Source of the DNA: Nitrospirota bacterium
GTDB lineage: Bacteria; Nitrospirota; Thermodesulfovibrionia; Thermodesulfovibrionales; SM23-35
Assembly: GCA_040754395.1 (NCBI GenBank)
Contig: JBFMCL010000009.1
Coordinates: forward strand, 1-64,000
Reading direction: 5' to 3'
DNA: 64,000 bases
Shown: positions 33,371 through 42,350 of the stretch, piece after piece
Position numbering within the stretch: position 1 is the stretch's first letter
How the letters are laid out: each line of letters opens with the position of its first letter
Program-made: the position numbers and the translations under genes
Notes under the pieces: generated by a model
What the model was told of the DNA's origin: nothing
The model's database searches: none
Seen by the model: the letters and a program-made list of their open reading frames with translations, nothing else

Positions 33371-34825
33371 GTGCACAGAAAAAAAATAATGCTGATAACC
33401 CCGCCTTATCATTCCGGTGTCGTGGAGTCGGCGGGGGTGTGGATGAATGTCGGATTCGTTTACATAGCCGGAAGCCTGAGGGCCGCCGGGTATGATCCCT
33501 ACATCTATGACACCATGAGCCTTTGGCACGGTTATGAAGAGATCGGGAAACGAATAACCGATTACAGGCCTGATGTGGTTGCGACGACCTCGTTTACTGC
33601 TGAAATAGTGGACGGCCTGAAGGTGCTGAAGCTTGCCAAGGCATTAAACTCCGAGACGGTTACGGTGATTGGGAATGTCCATCCGACATTTTGTTATGAA
33701 GAGATTCTCAGGGATCATTCTCATTATGTCGATTTTATTGTGCGGGGAGAGGGTGAGAGGACGATGGTCGAACTGATGCATACCCTCTCGGCAAGTGATG
33801 ATTTGAGGAAAGTCAGAGGGATAGCATACAGCAAAGACGGGGAGATTATCGTTACCCCTTCCCGTGAATACATAAGAGATCTGGATGCCCTTCCTCTTGC
33901 ATGGGATCTGATAGAGTGGCCGATGTACAAGTATAAGCCGATGCGGGATTCCGTGCTCGCGATTGTGAGTTCCTCCCGGGGATGCAACCAGCAGTGCAGT
34001 TTCTGCTCCCAGCAGCTTTTCTGGCAGCGTCAGTGGAGGGCGAGGAGCGCGGAGAATTTTGTTGAAGAGCTTGAATATCTGAGGGATGTGTACGGCGTAA
34101 ATGTGGTGATGATCGCTGATGAGACACCAACGCTGTCACGGGAAAGGTGGGAACGGATCCTGGACCTGAAGATCGAAAGGGGGATCGGGACAAAACTCCT
34201 GCTCGAGACGCGGGTGGATGATATAGTGCGGGATGAACGCATCATGTGGAAATACAGGGAAGCCGGAGTGGACCACATCTATGTGGGGGTAGAATCGACC
34301 TCGCAGGATACCCTGGACATGTTCAGAAAAAATATAAGGGTTGGGGAATCGAAGAAGGCCCTTGAGATCATCAATGCATATGATATTGTTTCAGAAACCT
34401 CCTTTGTGCTGGGCATGCCGGATGATACCCGGGAGTCCATCCGGAAATCTGTGGAACTGGCAAAGTACTATAACCCAGACCTTGCATTCTTTCTGGCAAT
34501 AGCACCATGGCCGTATTCGGATATTTATCCCTCTCTGGCTCCGTATATAGAAGTGCAGGATTACAGCAGATATAATCTTGTCGAGCCGGTTGTGAGGCCG
34601 AAATCCTTGACGCTCCCTGAAGTAAGGGACGAACTCGGGAGGGCATCAAGGGAATTCTACATGCACAAGTTGCTTTCACTTGACAGCATGAGCGAACGCA
34701 AAAGGGAATTCATGCTGAAGGTGATCGATCTGATCGCCAACGACTCATATCTGGCGAAAGATATGAAGGGAGCCATCCCCGAAGAGATAAAAAAACTGTT
34801 AACGAAGGCCGGAGTAGGAACCTGA
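33371..34825 (+). CDS. B12-binding-type radical SAM protein (BchE/HpnJ-like layout)
   Basis: 484 residues. Residues ~1-150 form a cobalamin-binding Rossmann-like domain of the P-methylase/BchE group (LITPPYHSG, AGSLRAAGYDPYIYDTMS), though the DxHxxG B12 ligand motif is not evident. Residue ~197 starts SSRGCNQQCSFCSQQ, the CxxxCxxC cluster that binds the SAM [4Fe-4S], followed by DETPTLS and GVESTSQDTL. A C-terminal tail of ~100 residues is family-specific. Start may be the GTG at 33371 or an ATG at 33389 or later. Substrate unknown. It lies 112 bases after the cytochrome locus, before a pair of hairpins. Confidence 0.82.
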   Translation: MHRKKIMLITPPYHSGVVESAGVWMNVGFVYIAGSLRAAGYDPYIYDTMSLWHGYEEIGKRITDYRPDVVATTSFTAEIVDGLKVLKLAKALNSETVTVIGNVHPTFCYEEILRDHSHYVDFIVRGEGERTMVELMHTLSASDDLRKVRGIAYSKDGEIIVTPSREYIRDLDALPLAWDLIEWPMYKYKPMRDSVLAIVSSSRGCNQQCSFCSQQLFWQRQWRARSAENFVEELEYLRDVYGVNVVMIADETPTLSRERWERILDLKIERGIGTKLLLETRVDDIVRDERIMWKYREAGVDHIYVGVESTSQDTLDMFRKNIRVGESKKALEIINAYDIVSETSFVLGMPDDTRESIRKSVELAKYYNPDLAFFLAIAPWPYSDIYPSLAPYIEVQDYSRYNLVEPVVRPKSLTLPEVRDELGRASREFYMHKLLSLDSMSERKREFMLKVIDLIANDSYLAKDMKGAIPEEIKKLLTKAGVGT

Positions 34826-34875
34826 TGCGGGAAGTCTTCCCGCATAATCATATCCAAAATGCGGATATTTTTTTT
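34825..34875 (+). terminator. Two hairpins ending the radical SAM transcript
   Basis: ATGCGGGAAG / CTTCCCGCAT (34825-34845) is a perfect stem. Directly after it ATATCC / GGATAT (34850-34868) is followed by a long T run to 34875. The second has the form of a rho-independent terminator. The gap 34826-35194 otherwise holds only this and the next hairpin; open frames in it have no start signal or family. Confidence 0.75.
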
Positions 34876-35091
34876 CGAGCAGATCATCCAGAAAATCTCC
34901 TGAGTACCCTGCCTTGAGGTCTGCGTCATGCATTTTTCTGACAGTCTCGAGCTGCTTCAACCGTTCTGTTTCACATATGCCTATAATGTTTCCAGGCGAC
35001 TTTAATGGATGTATCAGTGAATACAGAAGCAATAAGAATAGAAAACGATTCAAGAAGGGCTCAAAGAGGTTCCTGCATCAAAGAAAGAAAG

Positions 35092-35130
35092 AAGGTGCCT
35101 GCAGTGAAATTACCGACTCAGGCACCTTTT
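35092..35130. terminator. Hairpin between convergent genes
   Basis: AAGGTGCCTG (35092-35101) and CAGGCACCTT (35119-35128) are perfect 10-base arms, followed by a short T run on the + strand and T-rich sequence on the - strand. It could terminate the - strand barrel gene that stops at 35195, the + strand transcript, or both. Confidence 0.6.
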
Positions 35131-35194
35131 TCGAAAATTACTGGCGTAACCTTGTTTTTTTATTCTATGACAGCAATATGATTAATTTCTTCAC

Positions 35195-35734
35195 CTACCA
35201 CACAAATCCCAATCCTAATGTGACCGCATGATTGCCATGGCTGGTGTCAGTGACATCACCAAGGTCCATGTCGTCAAAGAACCATTCATAGCGGTAGCGG
35301 GTAATTACGAAGGTTTTTTCATTCAAGTATGCTTTGAAGCCTATACTTGGACCAGCTGTTCCGGTTGCATCATCATCGTTGTAGATTGCTCCAATAAATG
35401 CCCCCAGGAAGGGCTGGAACGTGTCATTCATGGACAAGCCGAGAAAATGGTAGTTCACAAAGGGGATAGTAGAGGCGGTCCAGGTATCATCTGCATCATC
35501 GATAATATTGTAGTTCAACGTTTGTGCTATCCCGATTTGCCAGGCCCTTGAGAGATAGTACCCATATCCCACATCCAGGGTTGCTGTGCCGACATCGGCA
35601 CCCTGTGATTTGAAGAAACCACCTGAAATCTGAACCTCATTGTCTCCGGCAGATTGGGCACTCAAACTGTTACCTGCAAAGCAGAAGATCAGCAGACATA
35701 TGCCAATGATTATCGACAGCCTTTTTGATATCAT
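35195..35734 (-). CDS. Small outer-membrane beta-barrel protein
   Basis: 179 residues with a signal peptide ending LSAQS. About eight amphipathic strands follow (NEVQISGGFFKS, TATLDVGYGYY, WQIGIAQTLNY, ..., HAVTLGLGFVW), ending in the aromatic FVW seen in BAM substrates. The size and pattern fit the 8-strand OmpX/OmpA-like barrel family. AAAGAAAGGAGAAAAAAGG just upstream gives a good ribosome-binding site. Function unknown. Confidence 0.75.
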   Translation of the reverse strand: MISKRLSIIIGICLLIFCFAGNSLSAQSAGDNEVQISGGFFKSQGADVGTATLDVGYGYYLSRAWQIGIAQTLNYNIIDDADDTWTASTIPFVNYHFLGLSMNDTFQPFLGAFIGAIYNDDDATGTAGPSIGFKAYLNEKTFVITRYRYEWFFDDMDLGDVTDTSHGNHAVTLGLGFVW

Positions 35735-35778
35735 CCTTTTTTCTCCTTTCTTTTTTTATACACATTCTATAAGTATTT

Positions 35779-35903
35779 CCAGATCCAGCGATAAATAACT
35801 CAAACGTTTGGGAAACAGGTCATTGCGAGTCCCGAAAGCATTCGCGACGTGGCAATCTCAGATGATACGACGAGATTGCTTCGCTACACTCGCAATGACT
35901 ATG
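35779..35903. repeat. MITE-like palindromic repeat, copy 2 (right end decayed)
   Basis: Begins CCAGATCCAGCGATAA, as in copies 1 and 3, and contains the inner pair TCATTGCGAG (35820-35829) / CTCGCAATGA. The matching right terminal repeat is not recognisable before the stop codon of the SYLF gene at 35914, so this copy has lost or changed that end. Confidence 0.75.
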
Positions 35904-35913
35904 CGTTGGGGTA

Positions 35914-36633
35914 TTATTTCTCAGGCTTTGATGCATATTTTGTCAATGTATCATGAAATACCTTCATGTCATTCGGTGTTGTTTTTGTGTCGAACAGTAT
36001 TTTACGGGCATCAGCTTCTTTGCCATACATTTTTGCATTCGCCTCACTGGTATAGTTGATGGTTGATCCTTCAATGTCTAATCCGGCAAATACCCCCTTG
36101 CTGCGGGCATAGCTTATCATTGGGGATTTCAGGAGAATATCGGTTCCAACAGCGGCATCACGACCCACTGGACCGGCGGTAACTCCGATATCACCACCTA
36201 ATGCAATTTTTGACTTCAACAGCGCGTCAATCCCTTTCTGGTTCATAACGAGCAGAATTACATCAGCTGACTTCGCACCAATTTGTAACCCCCAGCTTAC
36301 TCCGGTAATCCTGAAGAATGCTGGCGCTCCCCACTCACCGGTTTCTTTGTCACGGCAGCTTACCAGACCGTCGCCACGCTTTGCACCTACAACAAATCCT
36401 GCTTTCAGGACCGATGGAAATACCGCAACACATTCAGATTTCTGCAATAGTCTGTTTGGAATTCGTTTGTCAAAATCCTGGGTCATTTGGGTTTCCAGCA
36501 CTTGTGCAGCTTTTGCAGCCCATTCTGCCTCTCCTGCAGGTTCAGATGTCGCCTGTTTTCCCGTACCAGCACAGCCAACAGTGAGCACAAATAGAAGACA
36601 TAGTAAAATAACGGGAATTTTCTTTGTGTTCAT
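35914..36633 (-). CDS. SYLF/YSC84-domain lipoprotein
   Basis: 239 residues. Lipobox LTVGCAG at the N-terminus. The mature part is a SYLF (Ysc84) domain: FKAGFVVGAKRGDGLV-type sequence (here LKAGFVVGAKRGDG near ~95), GVSWGLQIGAKSADVILLVMN, IALGGDIGVTAGPVGRDAA and YARSKGVFAGLDIEGS, all hallmark blocks. In bacteria this domain binds lipid and is often secreted or in the outer membrane; the function there is unclear. GGAGGC lies 8 bases before the start. Confidence 0.88.
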   Translation of the reverse strand: MNTKKIPVILLCLLFVLTVGCAGTGKQATSEPAGEAEWAAKAAQVLETQMTQDFDKRIPNRLLQKSECVAVFPSVLKAGFVVGAKRGDGLVSCRDKETGEWGAPAFFRITGVSWGLQIGAKSADVILLVMNQKGIDALLKSKIALGGDIGVTAGPVGRDAAVGTDILLKSPMISYARSKGVFAGLDIEGSTINYTSEANAKMYGKEADARKILFDTKTTPNDMKVFHDTLTKYASKPEK

Positions 36634-37103
36634 GGTTGCCTCCTTTTTTGACTGGTTTATACGTGACCCCTAAAACAGTTTGTGAGAATCCATGACTGAA
36701 ACAAGTTGATAAGACGACTATTTCTGCGAGGTAGCGAGCGTGAATTATTGTCAGAATTATAACATAAAATTCAGACGCTTTACATAATTATTTTCATTTA
36801 CGGGCATTCCCCAATGGCAAATCAGGCGGATTAAGGACGAAATGAGACAGGATGACTTAATGAAACGCCTGGTTGTACAGGCAATGAAAGTTTTGACAGT
36901 ATCGCTACTGCTGTGAGTTATTCCATTGTGGTGAAAGACTCCTTGTGAATACGCAATCATTCTGTTCAGGGCATACCGCAGGAAGGAGCAAATTTTCTGT
37001 CTGTTTACGGCATGTTATATCTTCCTAATTTTCTTGAAAAAATTGTAAAATAGCCTTAAAACATTCTCTTCGTGAAGAGTCGCAAGTGTTGAAAGAGCAA
37101 AAT
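36634..37103. other. 470-base gap with no credible gene
   Basis: A divergent intergenic region between the SYLF gene (- strand) and the glycine-zipper lipoprotein gene (+ strand). It is AT-rich, with one small - strand frame (36757-36960) that has no ribosome-binding site or recognisable content. It must hold both promoters, but I could not place a -35/-10 pair with confidence. Confidence 0.6.
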
Positions 37104-37904
37104 ATGAAAAAAAATATCTCTTATTTGCTATTCCTGTGTCTTTTTTTTATCTCCCTTACCGGATGTGCCGGGAGGTACGGCACCTATGATCCTGAGAGCA
37201 AACAAGCATTGCGCACGCTTGCCGGGGGCGCGGTAGGTGCGCTTGTTGCCGGAAATACAGGGGGAGCCATTGTGGGAGCCTTTGTAACTGATATCTATAA
37301 CATCTCCACGGTGAAATATATCGATAAACAGATTGAAAACGGAGAAGAAGCTGCGAGGAAGTACAAAGATCTGAGGGAGGCTGAAAGGCCGAAGGAGGAG
37401 AAGAAAGCTGAAGAGCCCCGCCAGGAACAGAAGAAGGTGGGAGAGATAGAGGAGGACAAGAAGAAGGTTGAAACACCTTCGGAAGAACAGAAGAAGGTGG
37501 GAGAGATAGAGGAGGACAAGAAGAAGGCTGAAACACCTTCGGAAGAACAGAAGAAGGTTGAAACGAAGAAGGAGGAAAAGAGCGCCAAATTTTTTATCGA
37601 GAAATCATTCGTTGCAACCCAGACGGTGAGGCCCGGCGCAACTGTGGAGGCGAATGTGCAATATACGCTGCTTTCCGATGAGGATACGCATGAAATCCGG
37701 GTAACCGAAACAAGAATACTCTCAACGATAGAGAAAACCATCGAAATCGCAAAAAGGGAGATAATCAGAACCCGGGGAACTTATATATCGACAATCCAGT
37801 TCAAAATGCCTGATGATATGCCGAGAGGCTATTGCGTGCTGTTCACGACGATATCTGTCGAAAGGCGTGCAAGGTCGGCAAAGGCGGTCATCAATGTGAT
37901 ATGA
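37104..37904 (+). CDS. Glycine-zipper lipoprotein with charged 20-residue repeats
   Basis: 266 residues from the ATG at 37104; a GTG at 37086 is open but gives an odd start. Lipobox SLTGCAG. A short glycine zipper follows (LAGGAVGALVAGNTGGAIVGA), then a Lys/Glu-rich linker, likely coiled coil, in which a 20-residue unit starting QKKVGEIEEDKKK repeats almost exactly; the DNA repeat period is 60 bases at 37429-37548. A C-terminal beta domain (VRPGATVEANVQYTLL...) ends the protein. It is probably an outer-membrane lipoprotein whose linker spans the periplasm. Function not known. Confidence 0.7.
   Translation: MKKNISYLLFLCLFFISLTGCAGRYGTYDPESKQALRTLAGGAVGALVAGNTGGAIVGAFVTDIYNISTVKYIDKQIENGEEAARKYKDLREAERPKEEKKAEEPRQEQKKVGEIEEDKKKVETPSEEQKKVGEIEEDKKKAETPSEEQKKVETKKEEKSAKFFIEKSFVATQTVRPGATVEANVQYTLLSDEDTHEIRVTETRILSTIEKTIEIAKREIIRTRGTYISTIQFKMPDDMPRGYCVLFTTISVERRARSAKAVINVI
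37429..37548 (+). repeat. Two tandem 60-base repeats inside the lipoprotein gene
   Basis: Bases 37429-37488 and 37489-37548 differ at very few positions (for example AAGGTTG against AAGGCTG). The period is a multiple of 3, so the frame is kept and linker length can change by slippage or recombination. Confidence 0.85.
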
Positions 37905-37907
37905 TCT

Positions 37908-39014
37908 CTACAGCGTTTTTTCATATATCCTGTATTTTTTATAGAGCCTGCCTCCTATCATCTCCACAAGCCTCTGAGTAGGGATATTGTCTTCAAGTAT
38001 CCAGGAAAATTCGACCCGTTTATACCCTCCGTTTTTGACACCCCTGAAGCCTTCACGGAAGAGGACTGCATCGACACCCTTATTTCTGTATTCGGCCTTG
38101 ATGCCCAGCAGGAGCAGTCTAAGGTCGGTAATTTTTTTTGCGTAGTAGAGTGCCTTTACTATGCCGACGGGTCCCAGTTTGCCGTTCAAATGTTTGAGAA
38201 CGAAGTTGAAATCCGGCAATAGACCCATAAAGCCTATGGGCTCATCATCTTTTTCCGCGATGAGGGTGATGTCGGGAACAACGACAGGCTTAAGGTTATC
38301 TCCCAGATACGCAAGTTCTTCATCAGTCAGAGGAATGAATCCCCAGTTTTTTGCCCATGCTGAATTGTATACCTCTTTGAAAATGAGCATCTCTTTACCG
38401 AAACGTTTTTTGTCTATCGGCCTGACACGCACCCCGGCCTTCATCGCAAGATCAGCCACCCTGTGGATTTTTCGCGGAAGCTCATCCGGTATGTCAAGGA
38501 TATAGGCGTACAGGTCTTTTGCTTTCGTCATGCCGAACATCTCCAAGAGGTCATTGTAGTATGGAGGGTTATAGGGAGTCATAAGCATGGGATGGCTGTC
38601 AAATCCCTCTATCAGCATGCCGCATTCGTCGTTTGTCGAAAAGCTCATCGGGCCTCTCATGATATCCATGCCTTCCTTTCGGAGGATATCTGCGACTCTG
38701 CCAAGGAGACTTGAGGAAATTTTCGTGTTTTCCATGGATTCAAAAAAGCCAAAAAAACCCGCTTTTTCGTCGTGATAATTGATATGTCTCTGGTTGATGA
38801 TAGAGACGACCCGGCCTGCTGTCCTTCCGTTCTGTTTTGCGAGGAAAAAACGGACAGATGCGTGAAGGAAAAAAGGGTTCTTCTCAGAAAAGAGCTTTTT
38901 CACTTCCCTGACCAGGGGAGGGACATATGAAGGGTATGCTGAATAGAGTGTGAAAGGAAGTTGTATAAAGTCACTGAGGTCTCTTGGGGATTTGACCTCA
39001 ATAACCTCTATCAT
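37908..39014 (-). CDS. GNAT-fold N-acyltransferase, probable bacterial ceramide synthase
   Basis: 368 residues of the GNAT-like family. The N-terminal text (PFTLYSAYPSYVPPLVREVK) and MRGPMSFSTNDECGMLIEGF, LMTPYNPPYY, then LLLGIKAEYRNKGVDAVLF are features of the conserved bacterial family that includes bCerS of Caulobacter, as I remember it. That enzyme adds the second acyl chain to 3-oxosphinganine. The call rests mainly on context: it overlaps by one base (TAATG) a serine palmitoyltransferase-like gene, which overlaps a CerR-like reductase gene. Without that context I would say only GNAT-like protein. Confidence 0.72.
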   Translation of the reverse strand: MIEVIEVKSPRDLSDFIQLPFTLYSAYPSYVPPLVREVKKLFSEKNPFFLHASVRFFLAKQNGRTAGRVVSIINQRHINYHDEKAGFFGFFESMENTKISSSLLGRVADILRKEGMDIMRGPMSFSTNDECGMLIEGFDSHPMLMTPYNPPYYNDLLEMFGMTKAKDLYAYILDIPDELPRKIHRVADLAMKAGVRVRPIDKKRFGKEMLIFKEVYNSAWAKNWGFIPLTDEELAYLGDNLKPVVVPDITLIAEKDDEPIGFMGLLPDFNFVLKHLNGKLGPVGIVKALYYAKKITDLRLLLLGIKAEYRNKGVDAVLFREGFRGVKNGGYKRVEFSWILEDNIPTQRLVEMIGGRLYKKYRIYEKTL

Positions 39015-40210
39015 TATATGATGCCTAGCTTTCTGCCAACCTTTCCAAATGCATTCAGTACGATATCGAGTTGCTCGTCCGTATGGGTTGCCATGTAGCT
39101 TGTCCGTATGAGCGCCATGCCCGAGGGAACAGCGGGGGTAACGGCCACATTTGCGAATACGCCTTCATCCTGAAGCATCATTCCCATAAGAAACGCTTTT
39201 TCGTCTTCACCTACAATGACCGGGACTATGGGCGTCTCGCTATGGCCTGTTTTGAAGCCGAGGTCACTGAACCCGTTCAGCATCCTGAAGGTGTTTTTCC
39301 ACAGCTGTTCTCTTCTTTCCGGTTCGCTTTCAATGATATCAATCGCAGCGCTGACTGACGCGACAGATGCAGGCGGGGGACTGGCACTGAAAATCAGGGA
39401 CCTTGCAAGATGCTTAATATAATGGATTACATCAGACGATCCTGAAATGAAACCTCCTATGGAAGCGAGTGACTTGCTGTAGGTTCCCATGATGAGGTCA
39501 ACCTCGTCTTCAAGGCCGAAATGCTCTGCAGTACCCCTGCCGGTTTTTCCCAGCACGCCGATTCCGTGTGCGTCATCTACCATCAGCCGGGCGCCGTGCT
39601 TCCTCGAGAGCGCAACCACATCAGGCAGAGGGGCGATATCTCCTTCCATGCTGAATACCCCGTCGACAACCACAAGCTTGTCCCTGTCCTCATACTCGGT
39701 GAGGACCCTTTCCAGGTCTTTCATGTCATTATGTTTGAATTTCCTGATCTCGCCGAAAGACAGTCTGCATCCGTCAATGATGCTTGCGTGATCCATCTTA
39801 TCAATAAGCACGACGTCATCTTTGCCTGCAAGGGCTGATATTACCCCTAAATTGACCTGAAAACCGGTAGAAAAGATCAGGGCGGCGTCTTTCCGCATGA
39901 AACGCGCGAGTTTCTCTTCAAGCTGGACATGTATATCCAGAGTTCCGTTCAAAAACCGTGAACCCGCGCATCCGGTGCCGTATTTCCTGATCGCCTCGAT
40001 TGCAGCTTCTTTGACTTTCGGATGGTTTGTCAGGCCGAGATAATTATTGGACCCGACCATGATCATCTTCCGCCCGTTCATGGTAATCTCTGGATCCTGG
40101 GCACTCTCGATTGTCCGGAAATACGGATATATACCGTGAGATATGAGTTTTTTCGCTTTGTCGAATTTATAGCACTTCTCAAATATGTCAGCTGATTTTT
40201 TTACAGCCAT
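39014..40210 (-). CDS. spt: Serine palmitoyltransferase-like PLP enzyme (alpha-oxoamine synthase)
   Basis: 398 residues from the ATG at 40210, which overlaps the reductase stop by 10 bases; longer starts would overlap much more. A class-II PLP enzyme of the alpha-oxoamine synthase family: [41 protein letters not shown] (cofactor Asp) and [13 protein letters not shown], with the PLP-binding Lys in TYSKS. The SKS.AS.GGF wording and the YFRTIES start favour serine palmitoyltransferase over BioF or 2-amino-3-ketobutyrate ligase, which read G[TS]..KA.G..GG. It would condense serine with a fatty acyl thioester to give 3-oxosphinganine in the cytosol. Neighbours on both sides agree. Confidence 0.82.
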   Translation of the reverse strand: MAVKKSADIFEKCYKFDKAKKLISHGIYPYFRTIESAQDPEITMNGRKMIMVGSNNYLGLTNHPKVKEAAIEAIRKYGTGCAGSRFLNGTLDIHVQLEEKLARFMRKDAALIFSTGFQVNLGVISALAGKDDVVLIDKMDHASIIDGCRLSFGEIRKFKHNDMKDLERVLTEYEDRDKLVVVDGVFSMEGDIAPLPDVVALSRKHGARLMVDDAHGIGVLGKTGRGTAEHFGLEDEVDLIMGTYSKSLASIGGFISGSSDVIHYIKHLARSLIFSASPPPASVASVSAAIDIIESEPERREQLWKNTFRMLNGFSDLGFKTGHSETPIVPVIVGEDEKAFLMGMMLQDEGVFANVAVTPAVPSGMALIRTSYMATHTDEQLDIVLNAFGKVGRKLGII

Positions 40211-41163
40211 TTGTGGATCCTGTACCAATCCGCCGTCCATTTTATCCCTTCCTTTATTCCGACCTTTGGAAGATACCCCATTTGTTCTCTTGCCTTTTTC
40301 GGACTGCATATCCAGTGCGAATGTCTGAAATCCTTTATTCTGTCCCTGTTGATAATCCCCTGCTTGTTTATCCTCTCTCCAAGGAATGCAAAGAACAGCA
40401 TGGCAGCCTGAGGAACTTTCAGCGGCCTTGCCCTCACATCAAGTGCAGTGGATATTTCTTTTGCTATCTGTTCACCTGAATAGCAGTTATTATCACAGAT
40501 GAAATATACATTGCCTTCTGCCCGTTCGCTCTCTGCAGATAATATTATACCCTGAACAAGATCATCTACATAGAGTAATGAATAATAACATTTTCCAAGG
40601 TCAAAGAAGAAACCTTTTTTAATCATTCTGAAAAGGACAAGCATATCCCTGTCTCTTGGTCCGTATACCGCCGGCGGCCTTAAAATTGTCACCGGGATGA
40701 CATCCTTAAATTTCAGGACTGCCATTTCGCCTTCAAGCTTGCTTTTCCCGTAATCGGACACGGGTGAAGGGGCAGCGTCTTCCGGAACCGGAGCCCCGTT
40801 TTTGCTTGGACCCGCTGCTGCAAGACTGCTCAGGTAGATGAACCTTCTGATTCCCGGATTACGCTGAGCGATAGCATTTATCAGGTTTTCAGTCCCCTTT
40901 GCATTGATGTGGAAAAATTCGCCAGGAGTACAGGATTTTGTAATGCCGGCAAGATGAAAAATATAGTCAAATCCGCCGATTACGGGGAGAAGGGAATTCT
41001 TGTCTGTACAGTCACCCTTCACGATACGGATATTCAGATTTTCGATCCACCTGAGGCTGGAGGTTTCCCGTGAAAGGCAGGAAAGATCGAACCCTCTCCT
41101 GATGAGTTCTGCACATAAATGGCTTCCAATGAAGCCGGTAGCTCCTGTGACAAGAGCCTTCAT
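40201..41163 (-). CDS. NAD(P)-dependent SDR epimerase/reductase, probable CerR
   Basis: 320 residues, extended short-chain dehydrogenase. [10 protein letters not shown] (residues 7-16) binds NAD(P); SSLAAAG holds the catalytic Ser region and YGKSK the Tyr and Lys; [10 protein letters not shown] follows. Many epimerases look like this. Its place as first gene of a tight trio with Spt-like and N-acyltransferase genes fits CerR, which reduces 3-oxoceramide in Caulobacter. It overlaps spt by 10 bases. Confidence 0.75.
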   Translation of the reverse strand: MKALVTGATGFIGSHLCAELIRRGFDLSCLSRETSSLRWIENLNIRIVKGDCTDKNSLLPVIGGFDYIFHLAGITKSCTPGEFFHINAKGTENLINAIAQRNPGIRRFIYLSSLAAAGPSKNGAPVPEDAAPSPVSDYGKSKLEGEMAVLKFKDVIPVTILRPPAVYGPRDRDMLVLFRMIKKGFFFDLGKCYYSLLYVDDLVQGIILSAESERAEGNVYFICDNNCYSGEQIAKEISTALDVRARPLKVPQAAMLFFAFLGERINKQGIINRDRIKDFRHSHWICSPKKAREQMGYLPKVGIKEGIKWTADWYRIHKWL

Positions 41164-41267
41164 AAGGTGTCAATATTTTGGGCAATGAAGCAGGGAAGAG
41201 TCAAGTCCCTTTTACCGTTTGCGAGTATCCTGACATACCTATGAAATCGGCTACTGATTGCAGGGCA

Positions 41268-42350
41268 CTACGCCGAACCGTATGCATGCAGTCCTGAGAG
41301 CAGCAGATTCACACCGAGATACGTGAATATTACGGCCATAAAGCCTATGACAGCCACGACTGCAACCTTTTTTCCTTTCCATCCCCGAATCATCCTTCCA
41401 TGGAGATAGAAGGCATAAATAAACCATGTGATTAACGACCAAGTTTCTTTCGGATCCCAGCTCCAGTATACTCCCCAGGCCTGATCAGCCCAAATGGCGC
41501 CAAAAATCAGTCCGCCAAGGGTAAAGATCGGAAACCCGACAGCGATGCTCTTGTAGGTGATTTCATCCAGCATCTCAGCAGTTACATGGAATTTGGTGAT
41601 GATTGTCCTGAGCACCGAACCGAACCTCCATATGAGAAAAAGCGCAGCAAGGGAGAGAATCCAGCTCAGGGTTTTCACGAACATGGAGGGGTTGAGAAAT
41701 GTTGTTTTGAAAAGATAGCTCTTGACAAAGACATCGGGTCTTACTTTGACTTTAAAGGCGAGAAAATCGATACTCATCAAAACCAGGATAACTGAAAAAA
41801 TACCAAAGGTAAGGGTCCAGAATATGTAGGAAGACTCGGTTCTTTTTTCTGTGGTCATAATGAGGTACATGAGTCCGGTACTGAAGGAAATGGAAAACGC
41901 GGCATATGCGATGAAACTCATGGTGACGTGTGCAAGAAGCCAGTTGCTTTTCAGCGCCGGTACCAGAGGCTGAATTTCCTTTGAAACACCGGATAGATCT
42001 ATGAAGGCCAATGCAAGACCGGCAATCGGTGTGACAAAGGCGCCGAATGAACGGTTCTTGAATTTGAATTCGATTATCAGGTATCCCAAGATCAGGCACC
42101 ATACGAAAAATATGAGCGACTCGTAAAGGTTTGTAAGAGGCGCTGACTTCCAGATTCCCAGACCGCTCAGGCCGGCAAATTCATTCCACCGCAGAATAAT
42201 TGCGGAAGTCTGGGCAAGGAACCCTGTAATTGTTATTGCTGTTGCGGTGATGCCGATCTGCTGTTTCCTGAACGCAACAAAGGTTATATAGACAATCATG
42301 GCCAGTATGTATGCCATTGTGGATATGCCAAAGAAAAGGGAACTGTCCAT
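41268..42350 (-). CDS. ccsA: CcsA/ResC-type heme channel protein (second copy)
   Basis: 360 residues, polytopic (about eight membrane segments). The WWD motif reads WGVYWSWDPKETWSLITW near residue 297, with conserved His in LLAHVTM and YLHGRM. It is longer than the copy at 24077 (275 residues) by an N-terminal set of helices. It starts one base after the resB stop, so the pair is one unit. This is the general System II set by its typical size. Confidence 0.92.
   Translation of the reverse strand: MDSSLFFGISTMAYILAMIVYITFVAFRKQQIGITATAITITGFLAQTSAIILRWNEFAGLSGLGIWKSAPLTNLYESLIFFVWCLILGYLIIEFKFKNRSFGAFVTPIAGLALAFIDLSGVSKEIQPLVPALKSNWLLAHVTMSFIAYAAFSISFSTGLMYLIMTTEKRTESSYIFWTLTFGIFSVILVLMSIDFLAFKVKVRPDVFVKSYLFKTTFLNPSMFVKTLSWILSLAALFLIWRFGSVLRTIITKFHVTAEMLDEITYKSIAVGFPIFTLGGLIFGAIWADQAWGVYWSWDPKETWSLITWFIYAFYLHGRMIRGWKGKKVAVVAVIGFMAVIFTYLGVNLLLSGLHAYGSA

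Noticed and set aside
34914-35231. 105-residue frame between the radical SAM gene and the barrel gene
   Set aside because: It runs through a hairpin and the end of the opposite gene, and has no family or ribosome-binding site.
36757-36960. 67-residue - strand frame in the gap before the glycine-zipper lipoprotein
   Set aside because: No start signal, no recognisable content; best left as intergenic.
37429-37548. Short tandem repeat as a CRISPR array
   Set aside because: The units are contiguous, without spacers, and lie in frame inside a lipoprotein gene; no cas gene is in the window.
39014-40210. Reading the PLP enzyme as BioF or 2-amino-3-ketobutyrate CoA ligase
   Set aside because: [12 protein letters not shown] and the YFRTIES entry fit serine palmitoyltransferase better, and the neighbours are a CerR-like reductase and an N-acyltransferase rather than biotin or threonine genes.
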